A DNA stretch of 61,900 nucleotides, taken from the NCBI GenBank assembly GCA_937801655.1, contig CALMWC010000003.1, positions 66,574 to 128,473 on the forward strand. Direction: 5' to 3'. The DNA comes from an uncultured Gammaproteobacteria bacterium. Its GTDB lineage: Bacteria; Pseudomonadota; Gammaproteobacteria; Steroidobacterales; UBA11654. Position 1 is the first letter of the stretch. Each line of letters opens with the position of its first letter. Shown here one piece after another: positions 9,881-16,604 of the stretch. Position numbers and translations under genes: made by a program. A model generated the notes under the pieces. The model was given only the letters and a program-made list of their open reading frames with translations. It was not told the origin of the DNA and searched no databases.

Positions 9881-10735
9881 TTAATCAAGATTAAATACTT
9901 TGATAGCGTTGTCCCTTAACATCAGTTTTTTTGATTCTTCTTTTAAATTTAAATCATCAACTTCTTTTATCGCTCGGATAGGATCAATTACAGGCCAGTC
10001 TGTTCCAAACATGACTTTATGACTGCCATACGAATTTGCATAATGAACAAAAGATTTAGGCCAATATTTAGGAGCATAAGCATCACCTGCAGTGTAAATA
10101 TTTTCATGCTTCCAACACATTGAAATCATTTCTTCTGTCCAAGGAATGCCTATATGAATTCCAATTAATTTTAGTTCAGGGAAATCAATAGCAACTTGAT
10201 CGAGCAATATGGGCCTAGCTACACTTGGCAATCTTCTGTTTCTAGAATAAATCAAGTTGTGACCAACTTGCATCATGATTGGGATATTAAGCTCACAGCA
10301 CTTTGCATAGTAAGGGTAATACTTTCTATGATCCGGTGGTAATTCACACCAATGTGGATAGAGGTGAGCCCCTACAAAACCATATTCATTGACTGCTTGT
10401 TCTAGGTCTTTGAGGCCAGACATTCCTCTAAAAGGGTCTATTCCTGCTAGACCTGAAAATCGTTCAGGATGTTTACTGCAAACCTCTTGCACTCTTTCAT
10501 AAGGAACTTCAAACGACTCTGGCATTCTGATATCACCAGCTCGAACAGCAATTAAAAGAGATCTTTCTATGCCTGCGGTATCCATCTTTTCTAGATACTG
10601 ATCAACTGAAACACCTCCCCTCATCTCTTTTGGCATTCTAACTTGTTCTTTAAAATCTTCATCCAAACCAGTTTGCCCCAGCTTAACTTCTTGTGGAGTA
10701 TATAGATTAACAACAATATCAATTGTTCCGCTCAT
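9881..10735 (-). CDS. Amidohydrolase family protein (ACMSD-type TIM barrel), first metal motif missing
   Basis: 284 residues of the amidohydrolase-2 group, whose members include aminocarboxymuconate-semialdehyde decarboxylase and other metal-dependent decarboxylases or hydrolases. Supporting blocks are GFVGAHLYPHW, MMQVGHN, LKLIGIHIGIPW and the final MFGTDWPV with the catalytic Asp. The usual N-terminal H-x-H of the first strand is replaced (IDIVVNLYTP), so metal binding may be altered. It is the first gene of the minus-strand run ending with the molybdoenzyme. It probably processes a ring-cleavage or lactone-type intermediate, by inference only. Confidence 0.7.
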   Translation of the reverse strand: MSGTIDIVVNLYTPQEVKLGQTGLDEDFKEQVRMPKEMRGGVSVDQYLEKMDTAGIERSLLIAVRAGDIRMPESFEVPYERVQEVCSKHPERFSGLAGIDPFRGMSGLKDLEQAVNEYGFVGAHLYPHWCELPPDHRKYYPYYAKCCELNIPIMMQVGHNLIYSRNRRLPSVARPILLDQVAIDFPELKLIGIHIGIPWTEEMISMCWKHENIYTAGDAYAPKYWPKSFVHYANSYGSHKVMFGTDWPVIDPIRAIKEVDDLNLKEESKKLMLRDNAIKVFNLD

Positions 10736-10762
10736 GATAAAAATCCCGAGTATTTTAAGGAT

Positions 10763-10802
10763 AGAATTATAATACTTATCATCCGATAAATATTATAATT
10801 CT
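10763..10802. promoter_or_regulatory. Long AT-rich inverted repeat between bicupin and amidohydrolase genes
   Basis: AGAATTATAATA (10763-10774) pairs perfectly with 10791-10802. Inside it TTATC (10776-10780) pairs with GATAA (10785-10789) around an ATCC loop, with a single C/A mismatch between the two stems. There is no T-run, so a classic terminator is unlikely. The site is just upstream of the amidohydrolase-to-molybdoenzyme run and may be an operator, or a processing or attenuation hairpin. Confidence 0.4.
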
Positions 10803-10815
10803 TAATGGTTTTTCA

Positions 10816-11721
10816 CTACTGTCCGTCTAAATCCCATGGACCAGTTGATTTGGATCGCACCGGCAATCCTGCCATAACAGGGCCTTGTGTTTTAGGATCA
10901 TAATTAACAGCATCACCTTTCACGATGACTTGTGAATTAAGAGTCACCCAATTAATAAGAGCACCATCTAGTCTAAAGATCCAACTTGCTCCCATTTCTT
11001 CGCCAGTAATAAAATGGCCATGTTTAACTTTAGCGGGCCGGAAGAAATAGGTTCCTGGTGTAAATCGACCAAAATTGTAATCAAGGTGACCTGTTAAAGT
11101 GTAAGCTTCTTCAAAAATTGGATGATGAATCAGTCTATCATCTGTCCAACCAGGAGGAGCCCAACCAAGCATAGTAATAAAACCTTTTTCATTCTCTCCC
11201 TCAGGTGAAGGATCATGATAGAGAATTTTTAGCTGTAGGAATCGTTGAGTATCTCCTTCATAAATATTATCCATCCAATCCATTTTTGTAGAGTCACAAA
11301 TAGTTAGGCTTCCTGGTTGATCTGAGCCAGTGTTGCCTCCCTCTGGGATAAATTCACTTTTATTAGCTTCTGAAACTGAAAAACCCCAGCCACCATATTC
11401 TCTAAAAAGAAGTATTTCTGTTCCTTCATCAACTGATATTTCAGGCACTCTAAGTCCAGCAGGGGCTCTCCAGTACATTCCAGGACCAAATATTTGATCA
11501 CCCATTTTAACTTTGCCCTCGAGAACAAACCATTCAGTGTCAGCTTCATGGTAACCACCTGGTCGATCCCACACAGTCTCGAATAGAATTTTTGTTGAGC
11601 ATGATCCATCTTCTTCATCATAAGATAGGTTTCGCTGCATTGCTCTTCCTGTTCCACCATGCATTTCTGCAGGATGCCAACATAGGTCACTTTGTTGTAT
11701 AAGTTCTACATGAGGTCTCAT
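10816..11721 (-). CDS. Bicupin protein (DUF4437-like)
   Basis: 301 residues with two cupin halves. The first (about 45-110) contains WDRPGGYHEADTEWFVLEGKV and GPGMYWRAPAG; the second (about 175-275) contains HHPIFEEAYTLTGHLDYNFGRFTPGTYFFRPAKVKHGHF. The His/Glu spacing of cupin metal sites is visible in both. No signal peptide. AAGGAAAC precedes the ATG. Such bicupins are often dioxygenases or isomerases in aromatic catabolism, but this family is not characterised. It lies upstream of the amidohydrolase run on the same strand, separated by 80 bases holding an inverted repeat, so it may be a separate or attenuated unit. Confidence 0.65.
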   Translation of the reverse strand: MRPHVELIQQSDLCWHPAEMHGGTGRAMQRNLSYDEEDGSCSTKILFETVWDRPGGYHEADTEWFVLEGKVKMGDQIFGPGMYWRAPAGLRVPEISVDEGTEILLFREYGGWGFSVSEANKSEFIPEGGNTGSDQPGSLTICDSTKMDWMDNIYEGDTQRFLQLKILYHDPSPEGENEKGFITMLGWAPPGWTDDRLIHHPIFEEAYTLTGHLDYNFGRFTPGTYFFRPAKVKHGHFITGEEMGASWIFRLDGALINWVTLNSQVIVKGDAVNYDPKTQGPVMAGLPVRSKSTGPWDLDGQ

Positions 11722-11783
11722 AATGTTTCCTTTTTGAAATTAAGTAAGGTTAGAATATATTAAACTTTTTATTTGATAAAGAG

Positions 11784-11812
11784 TTGTCAAAATATTTTCA
11801 TTAAATGATAAT
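11784..11812 (+). promoter_or_regulatory. Sigma-70-type promoter with a Fur-like palindrome over the -10
   Basis: TTGTCA (11784-11789), a 17-base spacer, then GATAAT (11807-11812): five of six matches in each box. The -10 lies inside ATGATAATCAT (11805-11815), identical to the core of the Fur consensus, though the flanking bases do not match. The gene run starting at 11843, which ends in the iron-related yggX, follows. Confidence 0.5.
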
Positions 11813-11842
11813 CATAGTTATAGAAAAAATTGGAGTAGAAAA

Positions 11843-12118
11843 ATGTCAGAACAAAGTCTTTCATGGTCAGGTGTTGATGTAACAGTGACAGAGGATTATT
11901 TAGAGCTAACACGTGTCTCAGTTAGTATGGAACAAAGCAGAGCTTTTAGAGCTTGGCGTATTCCAAGAGCTATAGAGTTAGCGCAAAGAAATTTGGAAGC
12001 ACTTGAGGCTGATAGCTCGTCTGAAGAGGCGCAAGCTATGTTAACCATGTACATTGGAGAACTTTTTATTTGGCAAGAAGATGGCGAGTTGGTGGAGCCT
12101 GAGGTTACGACAAACTAA
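11843..12118 (+). CDS. Small acidic protein of unknown function
   Basis: 91 residues, not recognised. It is rich in Glu and Ala, with a probable helical centre (about residues 33-75) and an acidic tail (GELVEPEV). There is no signal peptide or membrane segment. GGAG lies 8 bases before the ATG and a good sigma-70 promoter is just upstream. It is followed after 18 bases by a membrane protein gene, then mutY and yggX, so it probably leads this operon. Codon use looks like its neighbours. Confidence 0.6.
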   Translation: MSEQSLSWSGVDVTVTEDYLELTRVSVSMEQSRAFRAWRIPRAIELAQRNLEALEADSSSEEAQAMLTMYIGELFIWQEDGELVEPEVTTN

Positions 12119-12136
12119 AAATTGGGGGATTGAAGA

Positions 12137-12817
12137 ATGGCTGAATATGAGATTTGGAAGTTTTTGCATATCTGTATGTTTGTTTTCTGGTTGGGTACTG
12201 ATGTTGGAGTAATGCTTTGTAGCAAGAAATCAACAGATCCTACTTTGGGAGTTGAAGCTAGATTTAAAATGTTGGAGATGGCTCTGATTATCGAACTTTT
12301 ACCCAGAGTTATGTGGGTGATGGCATTACCTTTAGGTGTGCACTTGTCAAAATCTCTTGGCTACCTCAACCCAAGTATCTTAACATTAGTGATGATGTGG
12401 GCATTTATAATTGTCTGGTTAGTCATTAATGTGGGTGGAGCAGCAAACCTTGAAAAGCCGTTGGGCCAAAAGTTGTCAAAAATCAATAGAATTATAGTTG
12501 GATCATTAGGTATAGGTTTAATTATCGTTTCAGTTTCACATTTCCTAGGTACCGGTCCATTTGAGGTTCGACCAGATGTGGATTCTATTGCACTGAAAGT
12601 AGGATTATATGGTCTTGTTAATATTACAATCCTAGGCATTGAGATTGCCTTCTTTCCTCTTGGCTTGGCTTTTGAAAGGCTTGCAACAGAAGGCTCTAGT
12701 CCAGAAATTGAAGAGTCAATTAGTTCAGGAATGAAGACAACATTAGTTTGGGTTCATACGACTTATTTTCTAATCTTTATAGTTGCATTTATTGGCGTTA
12801 CTAAAATAGTAGGCTAA
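12137..12817 (+). CDS. Integral membrane protein, DUF2269/CopD-like
   Basis: 226 residues with about six hydrophobic helices. The first helix holds WKFLHICMFVFWLGTD. A histidine in helix 1 near an aromatic cluster (K-F-L-H-I-x-x-x-x-x-x-W-L-G) recalls CopD/DUF2269-type membrane proteins, some of which bind haem or copper. GGGGGA precedes the ATG. It is co-directional and closely spaced with the small acidic protein (18 bases) and mutY (10 bases). The family call is tentative. Confidence 0.55.
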   Translation: MAEYEIWKFLHICMFVFWLGTDVGVMLCSKKSTDPTLGVEARFKMLEMALIIELLPRVMWVMALPLGVHLSKSLGYLNPSILTLVMMWAFIIVWLVINVGGAANLEKPLGQKLSKINRIIVGSLGIGLIIVSVSHFLGTGPFEVRPDVDSIALKVGLYGLVNITILGIEIAFFPLGLAFERLATEGSSPEIEESISSGMKTTLVWVHTTYFLIFIVAFIGVTKIVG

Positions 12818-12827
12818 GTTATTTTTT

Positions 12828-13874
12828 TTGGAACAAGATTATCAAAAGATAATATCTGAACCATTACTCAAATGGTGGCAGATCCATGGTAGGAAAACTC
12901 TACCTTGGCAAAAAAATTCATCCATATACAAGACTTGGATTTCTGAAATTATGCTTCAGCAAACCCAAGTGATAACAGTGATAGATTATTTTAAAAGATT
13001 TATCATAAGATTCCCAAATTTGAAAACTTTAGCAGAAGCAAATATTGATGATGTTTTATCTCTATGGTCTGGCTTAGGTTATTATTCAAGAGCTAGGAAT
13101 CTTCATGCTACAGCTAACATCATTAAAGATGATTTCAAAGGTCGATTTCCAAGGAATTTAGAAGCGCTTATTTCATTGCCAGGGATAGGACCTTCAACAG
13201 CAGGCGCAATTTTATCCCTTTCCAATATTGAGTCTAGACCTATATTAGATGGTAATGTTAAAAGGGTTCTAGCTCGTTTCTTTGGTATTCATGGACATTA
13301 TAGTGAGTCTGATGTGAATAAAAGGCTTTGGGAGCTATCAACGTTGACTACCCCCAAAGAAGATTTTGCAAATTACACACAAGCAATAATGGACTTAGGA
13401 GCAACCGTATGTCTCCCAAGAAATCCAGACTGTAAAAATTGTCCATGCAGTATTGATTGCATTGCATATCAAGAAGGTTTAAGTCATATCCTCCCTACTA
13501 AGAAAAAAAGTCAAAAGAAAAAGACAATATCAGAGTACTTTTTAATCATACGATTTGAAGACGGCAGTTTCATATTAGAAAAAAGAAATAATGAGGGAGT
13601 ATGGGGTGGTTTATGGTCATTACCTCAAGTGAATATTAAAGAAGATCCATTAAAATGGTGTAAAAGTATTGTTAGTAATAGCCTTATTGATAGCAAGAAG
13701 CTTGAAGTAATAAGGCATAGCTTTTCTCATTATCATTTAGAGATGCATCCGATTGAGATCTACTTGAGAGGTAAATTTATAAGCTCAAATAATCAGATGA
13801 AGTGTTTTAATAAGAATAATGTTCATAAGCTTGGCTTAGCAGCACCAATAAAAATAATAATAAATAGTTTATAA
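12828..13874 (+). CDS. mutY: A/G-specific adenine DNA glycosylase MutY
   Basis: 348 residues. It removes adenine mispaired with 8-oxoguanine. Key features are RKTLPWQ, Glu40 in SEIMLQQTQV, the helix-hairpin-helix LPGIGPSTAGAI (118-129), catalytic Asp141 in DGNVKRVLAR, and the [4Fe-4S] loop C195-x6-C202-x2-C205-x5-C211. The C-terminal third is the NUDIX-like 8-oxoG recognition domain (LEKRNNEGVWGGLWSLP). The start is a TTG with no clear ribosome site; the next in-frame Met lies beyond essential residues, so TTG is the most likely start. mutY followed directly by yggX is the common gammaproteobacterial arrangement. Confidence 0.93.
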   Translation: MEQDYQKIISEPLLKWWQIHGRKTLPWQKNSSIYKTWISEIMLQQTQVITVIDYFKRFIIRFPNLKTLAEANIDDVLSLWSGLGYYSRARNLHATANIIKDDFKGRFPRNLEALISLPGIGPSTAGAILSLSNIESRPILDGNVKRVLARFFGIHGHYSESDVNKRLWELSTLTTPKEDFANYTQAIMDLGATVCLPRNPDCKNCPCSIDCIAYQEGLSHILPTKKKSQKKKTISEYFLIIRFEDGSFILEKRNNEGVWGGLWSLPQVNIKEDPLKWCKSIVSNSLIDSKKLEVIRHSFSHYHLEMHPIEIYLRGKFISSNNQMKCFNKNNVHKLGLAAPIKIIINSL

Positions 13875-13878
13875 TTCA

Positions 13879-14091
13879 ATGATGAATAAAAAAATACTTT
13901 GCACATATTTCAAAGACGAAAGAGAAGTGATGGATCGTGCTCCTTATCCTGGGGAGTTGGGTGAAAAAATTTTTAATGAAATATCTAAGGAAGCTTGGCA
14001 GTTGTGGTTAGAGCATCAGACAATGTTAATTAATGAGAATCGACTTTCATTAGTTGACCCGATTCAAGGAGTTACCTACAAAATGAAATGA
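13879..14091 (+). CDS. yggX: Fe(II)-trafficking protein YggX, N-terminal 70 residues (reading frame broken)
   Basis: The protein has the YggX hallmarks: the early CTYF cysteine, RAPYPGELGEKIFNEISKEAW and WLEHQTMLINENRLSLVDP. YggX is a small cytoplasmic protein linked to iron trafficking and protection of Fe-S clusters from oxidants; the family is about 90 residues. Here the frame stops at TGA (14089-14091) after YKMK. The expected ending, a K-F-L-F-E-G block, lies in another frame at 14088-14153. 70 plus 21 residues gives the normal length. It follows mutY by 4 bases. The break may be a real mutation, a sequence error, or stop/restart coupling through ATGA. Confidence 0.85.
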   Translation: MMNKKILCTYFKDEREVMDRAPYPGELGEKIFNEISKEAWQLWLEHQTMLINENRLSLVDPIQGVTYKMK

Positions 14092-14153
14092 AGAAATTTT
14101 TATTTGAAGGGACTTCTGCTAGACCCAAAGAGTATGTTCCAGTGAATGAGTAA
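14088..14153 (+). pseudogene. yggX: Detached C-terminus of YggX (21 codons)
   Basis: The short frame MKKFLFEGTSARPKEYVPVNE corresponds to the conserved YggX tail (V-N-F-L-F-E-G in E. coli). Its ATG (14088-14090) overlaps the TGA that ends the main frame (14089-14091) as ATGA. A -1 change near 14083 would fuse the two into one protein of about 91 residues. Whether it is translated separately is unknown. Confidence 0.6.
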
Positions 14154-14200
14154 AATTTTTATCAATTATATTTTTTTTTCTATAAAATAATGCAACCAAT

Positions 14201-14276
<76 letters not shown>

Positions 14277-14527
14277 CTTCTTTTATACCTGTTTAAACAC
14301 TCTTTATTTTAGAATGAATCTAAAAAGCGCGATATTTTATGTAAATCTATATGATTTCAATATTTTTTTAAAATAAATAAATATCTATATATATATCATA
14401 TAGATAGCATCAAAAATAAAAAAAAGAGCAAATTCAATATTTTTTACATTCAAACGATAGCATAGACTCACAAAGCGATAGAGCATATCTTTAAAATGTT
14501 GTATAAAAACAAATATTATACCTATTT
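14277..14527. other. AT-rich intergenic region without genes
   Basis: About 250 very AT-rich bases between tRNA-Phe and the promoter of the small hydrophobic protein. It contains a TATATA run near 14390-14400 and, at 14494-14515, a 22-base sequence repeated exactly at 41865-41886. No open frame or RNA gene is apparent. Confidence 0.5.
14494..14515. repeat. 22-base sequence shared with 41865-41886
   Basis: It is identical at both places and centred on TTGTATAAAAACAA, an imperfect palindrome (TTGT...ACAA arms). This copy lies about 120 bases upstream of the small hydrophobic protein gene. It could be a regulator site or a shared promoter element. Confidence 0.5.
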
Positions 14528-14557
14528 TTGACACATCTTAGTGCATTTGCTTATATC
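14528..14557 (+). promoter_or_regulatory. Candidate promoter of the small hydrophobic protein gene
   Basis: A perfect -35 box TTGACA (14528-14533) is followed after 18 bases by TATATC (14552-14557). It lies about 80 bases before the ATG at 14636. The leader also carries the palindrome CCTAATTAGG (14613-14622), which runs into the ribosome site GGGGAGG (14621-14627). Confidence 0.5.
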
Positions 14558-14635
14558 GAATTTCCTTCTTTTTTTATTATTGTTTAATCGAAGAAGGGGG
14601 AAATAATATTAACCTAATTAGGGGAGGATTTTATC

Positions 14636-14857
14636 ATGGGTAAAATCAAAGGTTGGATAGCAGAACTAACAGAAATAACTGTAGCTTTAGTAGCACTAGG
14701 TGTTGCCGCAGGCGTTGTATTTGGAGCTGACGTTCCATTTGTAGGCGCTGTGCTTGGTAACGTGGTTGATTTAATCAATCAACTAGGTGATGCAGGAGTT
14801 GTAGGTATTATTGTTCTTGCAATACTCTCAGGTATGTACGGCTCACGCGGTATGTAA
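14636..14857 (+). CDS. Small hydrophobic membrane protein, unknown function
   Basis: 73 residues: a short charged start (MGKIKGWIAELTE), a first hydrophobic segment (about 15-31, ITVALVALGVAAGVVFG), a middle (VPFVGAVLGNVVDLINQLGDAG) and a second hydrophobic segment (about 54-67, VVGIIVLAILSGMYG). No cleavable signal is evident. It has a very strong ribosome site (GGGGAGG, 8 bases before ATG), its own promoter and a strong terminator, so it is a monocistronic and probably highly expressed gene. I do not recognise the family. A small pore, holin or bacteriocin-like peptide, or a structural membrane peptide, is possible but unsupported. Confidence 0.75.
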   Translation: MGKIKGWIAELTEITVALVALGVAAGVVFGADVPFVGAVLGNVVDLINQLGDAGVVGIIVLAILSGMYGSRGM

Positions 14858-14903
14858 ATGGGAAAAAAGCTTTTAATGTTTTATACATTTTAAAAAGCAT
14901 TTG

Positions 14904-14934
14904 AAAGGGCTCTTGCAAAAGGGCCCTTTTTTTT
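14904..14934 (+). terminator. Rho-independent terminator after the small hydrophobic protein
   Basis: AAAGGGC (14904-14910) pairs with GCCCTTT (14923-14929) around a 12-base loop and runs into eight T residues (14927-14934). Confidence 0.85.
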
Positions 14935-14976
14935 CTAGATTAGGTTTAATAGGTTTACTTCAATAGGGGTCAAACG

Positions 14977-15390
14977 GTGGTCAAAAATTTTTTAACACAA
15001 CTCACTAAAGTTACTGACTTCTTTATTATTATTGCTACAGTTTTTGTCTTCCTTGCTTTTTTAACACCTGCAGAAAAATCTATACAGCCATTAATTGATA
15101 AAAATGAGAATGAATTAAGCTCCATACTCAATAATCGATCTCAATTGATAACAATCTTGGAATCTATTAGACAACAAGAAGCATCTTTAAAAATTGAGCT
15201 AAATACCCTATTAGAAGAAGCTATAGTGAGCATTGAAGCAGAAGCAGAAGCAGAAGCAGAAGCAGAAGCAGAAGCAGAAGCAGAAGCAGAAGCAGAGCAG
15301 AAGCAGAAGCAGAGAAGCTATAGTGAGCATCGAAGTAGAAAATATAGAAATTGCTCCCATAGACACATCTCTTATAGAGGCAGAAATTAA
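14977..15390 (+). CDS. Membrane/coiled-coil protein, N-terminal part, frameshifted in a GAAGCA tract
   Basis: 137 residues as read: an N-terminal membrane helix (FFIIIATVFVFLAFL, about 15-29), a coiled-coil-like stretch (ENELSSILNNRSQLITILESIRQQ), then an artificial-looking E-A repeat and an unrelated basic tail. The start is GTG with AGGGG 8-12 bases upstream. The repeat is made of ten GAAGCA units, one GAGCA unit and two more GAAGCA. Deleting one 97-base period (between the two copies of an 18-base sequence at 15216 and 15313) joins this part to the frame ending at 15667 as a 197-residue protein with two membrane helices and a central coiled coil. Function unknown. Confidence 0.65.
   Translation: MVKNFLTQLTKVTDFFIIIATVFVFLAFLTPAEKSIQPLIDKNENELSSILNNRSQLITILESIRQQEASLKIELNTLLEEAIVSIEAEAEAEAEAEAEAEAEAEAEQKQKQRSYSEHRSRKYRNCSHRHISYRGRN
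15216..15330. repeat. Direct repeat flanking a GAAGCA hexamer microsatellite
   Basis: The 18-base sequence AGAAGCTATAGTGAGCAT occurs at 15216-15233 and 15313-15330. Between them is a tract of (GAAGCA)10, GAGCA and (GAAGCA)2, at 15235-15311. The period is 97 bases, which is not a multiple of three, so the tract shifts the reading frame. Confidence 0.9.
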
Positions 15391-15667
15391 TCGGGTAGTA
15401 TCGCAAATTAATTCCTCTATTATTGATCTACAATCATTAGATAATAAGATATCTGCATCAGAACAAACGCTTAAAGATCTTAAATTAGAATTGATGTCCT
15501 CTAAGTCAATTGGCTGGTTGCAACCCATTAGAAAAAATACAATGATCTTGATTAATGCGGGCGGTATCGACGGCTTGATTGCTGGGTTTGCATCTCTCAT
15601 CTTCTGTTTGGTTTTTAAAAGAAGAAGAGTTTGGTTTAGTAATGTATTTGGTATTCGTCTAAAATAA
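15331..15667 (+). pseudogene. C-terminal part of the frameshifted membrane/coiled-coil protein
   Basis: After the second 18-base copy the frame reads EVENIEIAPIDTSLIEAEIN, then a coiled-coil-like run (VVSQINSSIIDLQSLDNKISASEQTLKDLKLEL) and a C-terminal membrane helix (GGIDGLIAGFASLIFCLVF) followed by basic residues KRRR. An upstream in-frame ATG exists only inside an alternate reading of the tract (15233), giving K-Q repeats, so independent translation is doubtful. Together with 14977-15215 it forms one plausible gene. Confidence 0.6.
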
Positions 15668-15701
15668 TTCTTAATTTCTTAAATTCAGTAAAGTACATTC
15701 T

Positions 15702-16604
15702 ATGAAAACTCAGAGGTTTGGAGACATATCTGTTCAAAAAGTCTTGGACGGTGTTGAGAATTTTAAAGCTAATATAGCATTCCCGGAAATTGATTTAGAG
15801 ATTTTCAATCAGCATAAGAGTTGGGTTGAGCCTTTTTATGACTTTGCCACACAAACAATTAAAATAAGCATGCATTCTTATGTCATCAGCACACCAGAAA
15901 TAAATATTCTTGTTGATACATGTATAGGCAATGATAAAAATAGGGTTGGTAATGGTCCTATATATAAGGCTAATGCAGATGTATTGTCGCATTGGAATTT
16001 AAGAGAAAGCCCCTATCTTAATAACTTAAATAATATTGGGCTCACAACAGAAGATATAGATTACGTTATGTGTACTCACCTTCATGCAGATCATGTTGGA
16101 TGGAATACCAGACTAGAAAATAATAGATGGGTACCTACATTTCCCAATGCTAAATATCTTTTTTCTCCTGAAGAGTTGGCAAGTATTTCGAAAGAATCTA
16201 AGAATCCATATGATCAATACACAAAACTTGTTTATGAAGATAGCATACTGCCAGTGATAGAAGCAGGACAATCCATATTAATTAATAATGGGTTAGATCT
16301 TGGTAAAGGAATTCATTTATTACCCACACCGGGTCATAGTCCAGGGCATTACTGCATAGAGATAGAGTCAGCAAAGCATAAAGGCATCCTTACAGGAGAT
16401 ATCTTACACAATCCGATACAAGTGAATTATCCAGACCTATCAACTATGTTTTGTGCTGATAAAACTAAATCCAATGAGCAACGCATAAAATTGGTTGATC
16501 AGTTAACAGATACCGAAACAATTATTCTTGCAGCACATTTTTGTGGATCCACTGCAGGCAGAATTATAAGTAATAATGAGTCAAGAGAGTTCTTACTGAC
16601 ATGA
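15702..16604 (+). CDS. MBL-fold metallo-hydrolase
   Basis: 300 residues. The metallo-beta-lactamase motifs are clear: THLHADHVGWN (HxHxDH), PTPGHSPGH with the third His, the bridging Asp in LTGDILHNP and a late His in AAHFCGSTAGRI. No signal peptide. The fold covers lactonases, glyoxalase II-like and many other hydrolases; the size and the SPGH block resemble lactonase/AttM-like or DUF-type members. Its stop overlaps the ATG of the next gene (ATGA, 16601-16604), so the two are translationally coupled, perhaps opening a ring or thioester that the thioesterase also handles. Confidence 0.85.
   Translation: MKTQRFGDISVQKVLDGVENFKANIAFPEIDLEIFNQHKSWVEPFYDFATQTIKISMHSYVISTPEINILVDTCIGNDKNRVGNGPIYKANADVLSHWNLRESPYLNNLNNIGLTTEDIDYVMCTHLHADHVGWNTRLENNRWVPTFPNAKYLFSPEELASISKESKNPYDQYTKLVYEDSILPVIEAGQSILINNGLDLGKGIHLLPTPGHSPGHYCIEIESAKHKGILTGDILHNPIQVNYPDLSTMFCADKTKSNEQRIKLVDQLTDTETIILAAHFCGSTAGRIISNNESREFLLT

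Noticed and set aside
14380-14402. TATATA run as origin or attachment site
   Set aside because: Only simple AT repeats; no DnaA boxes, integrase gene or duplicated tRNA end found.
15235-15311. CRISPR-like array
   Set aside because: Units are 6 bases without spacers, so it is a microsatellite.
15211-15600. Minus-strand frames rich in Leu or Cys-Phe repeats
   Set aside because: They are reverse readings of the GAAGCA tract; low complexity and no ribosome site.
15233-15667. Plus-strand gene starting with a K-Q repeat
   Set aside because: The start lies inside the microsatellite in a shifted frame; the real part begins after the second 18-mer.
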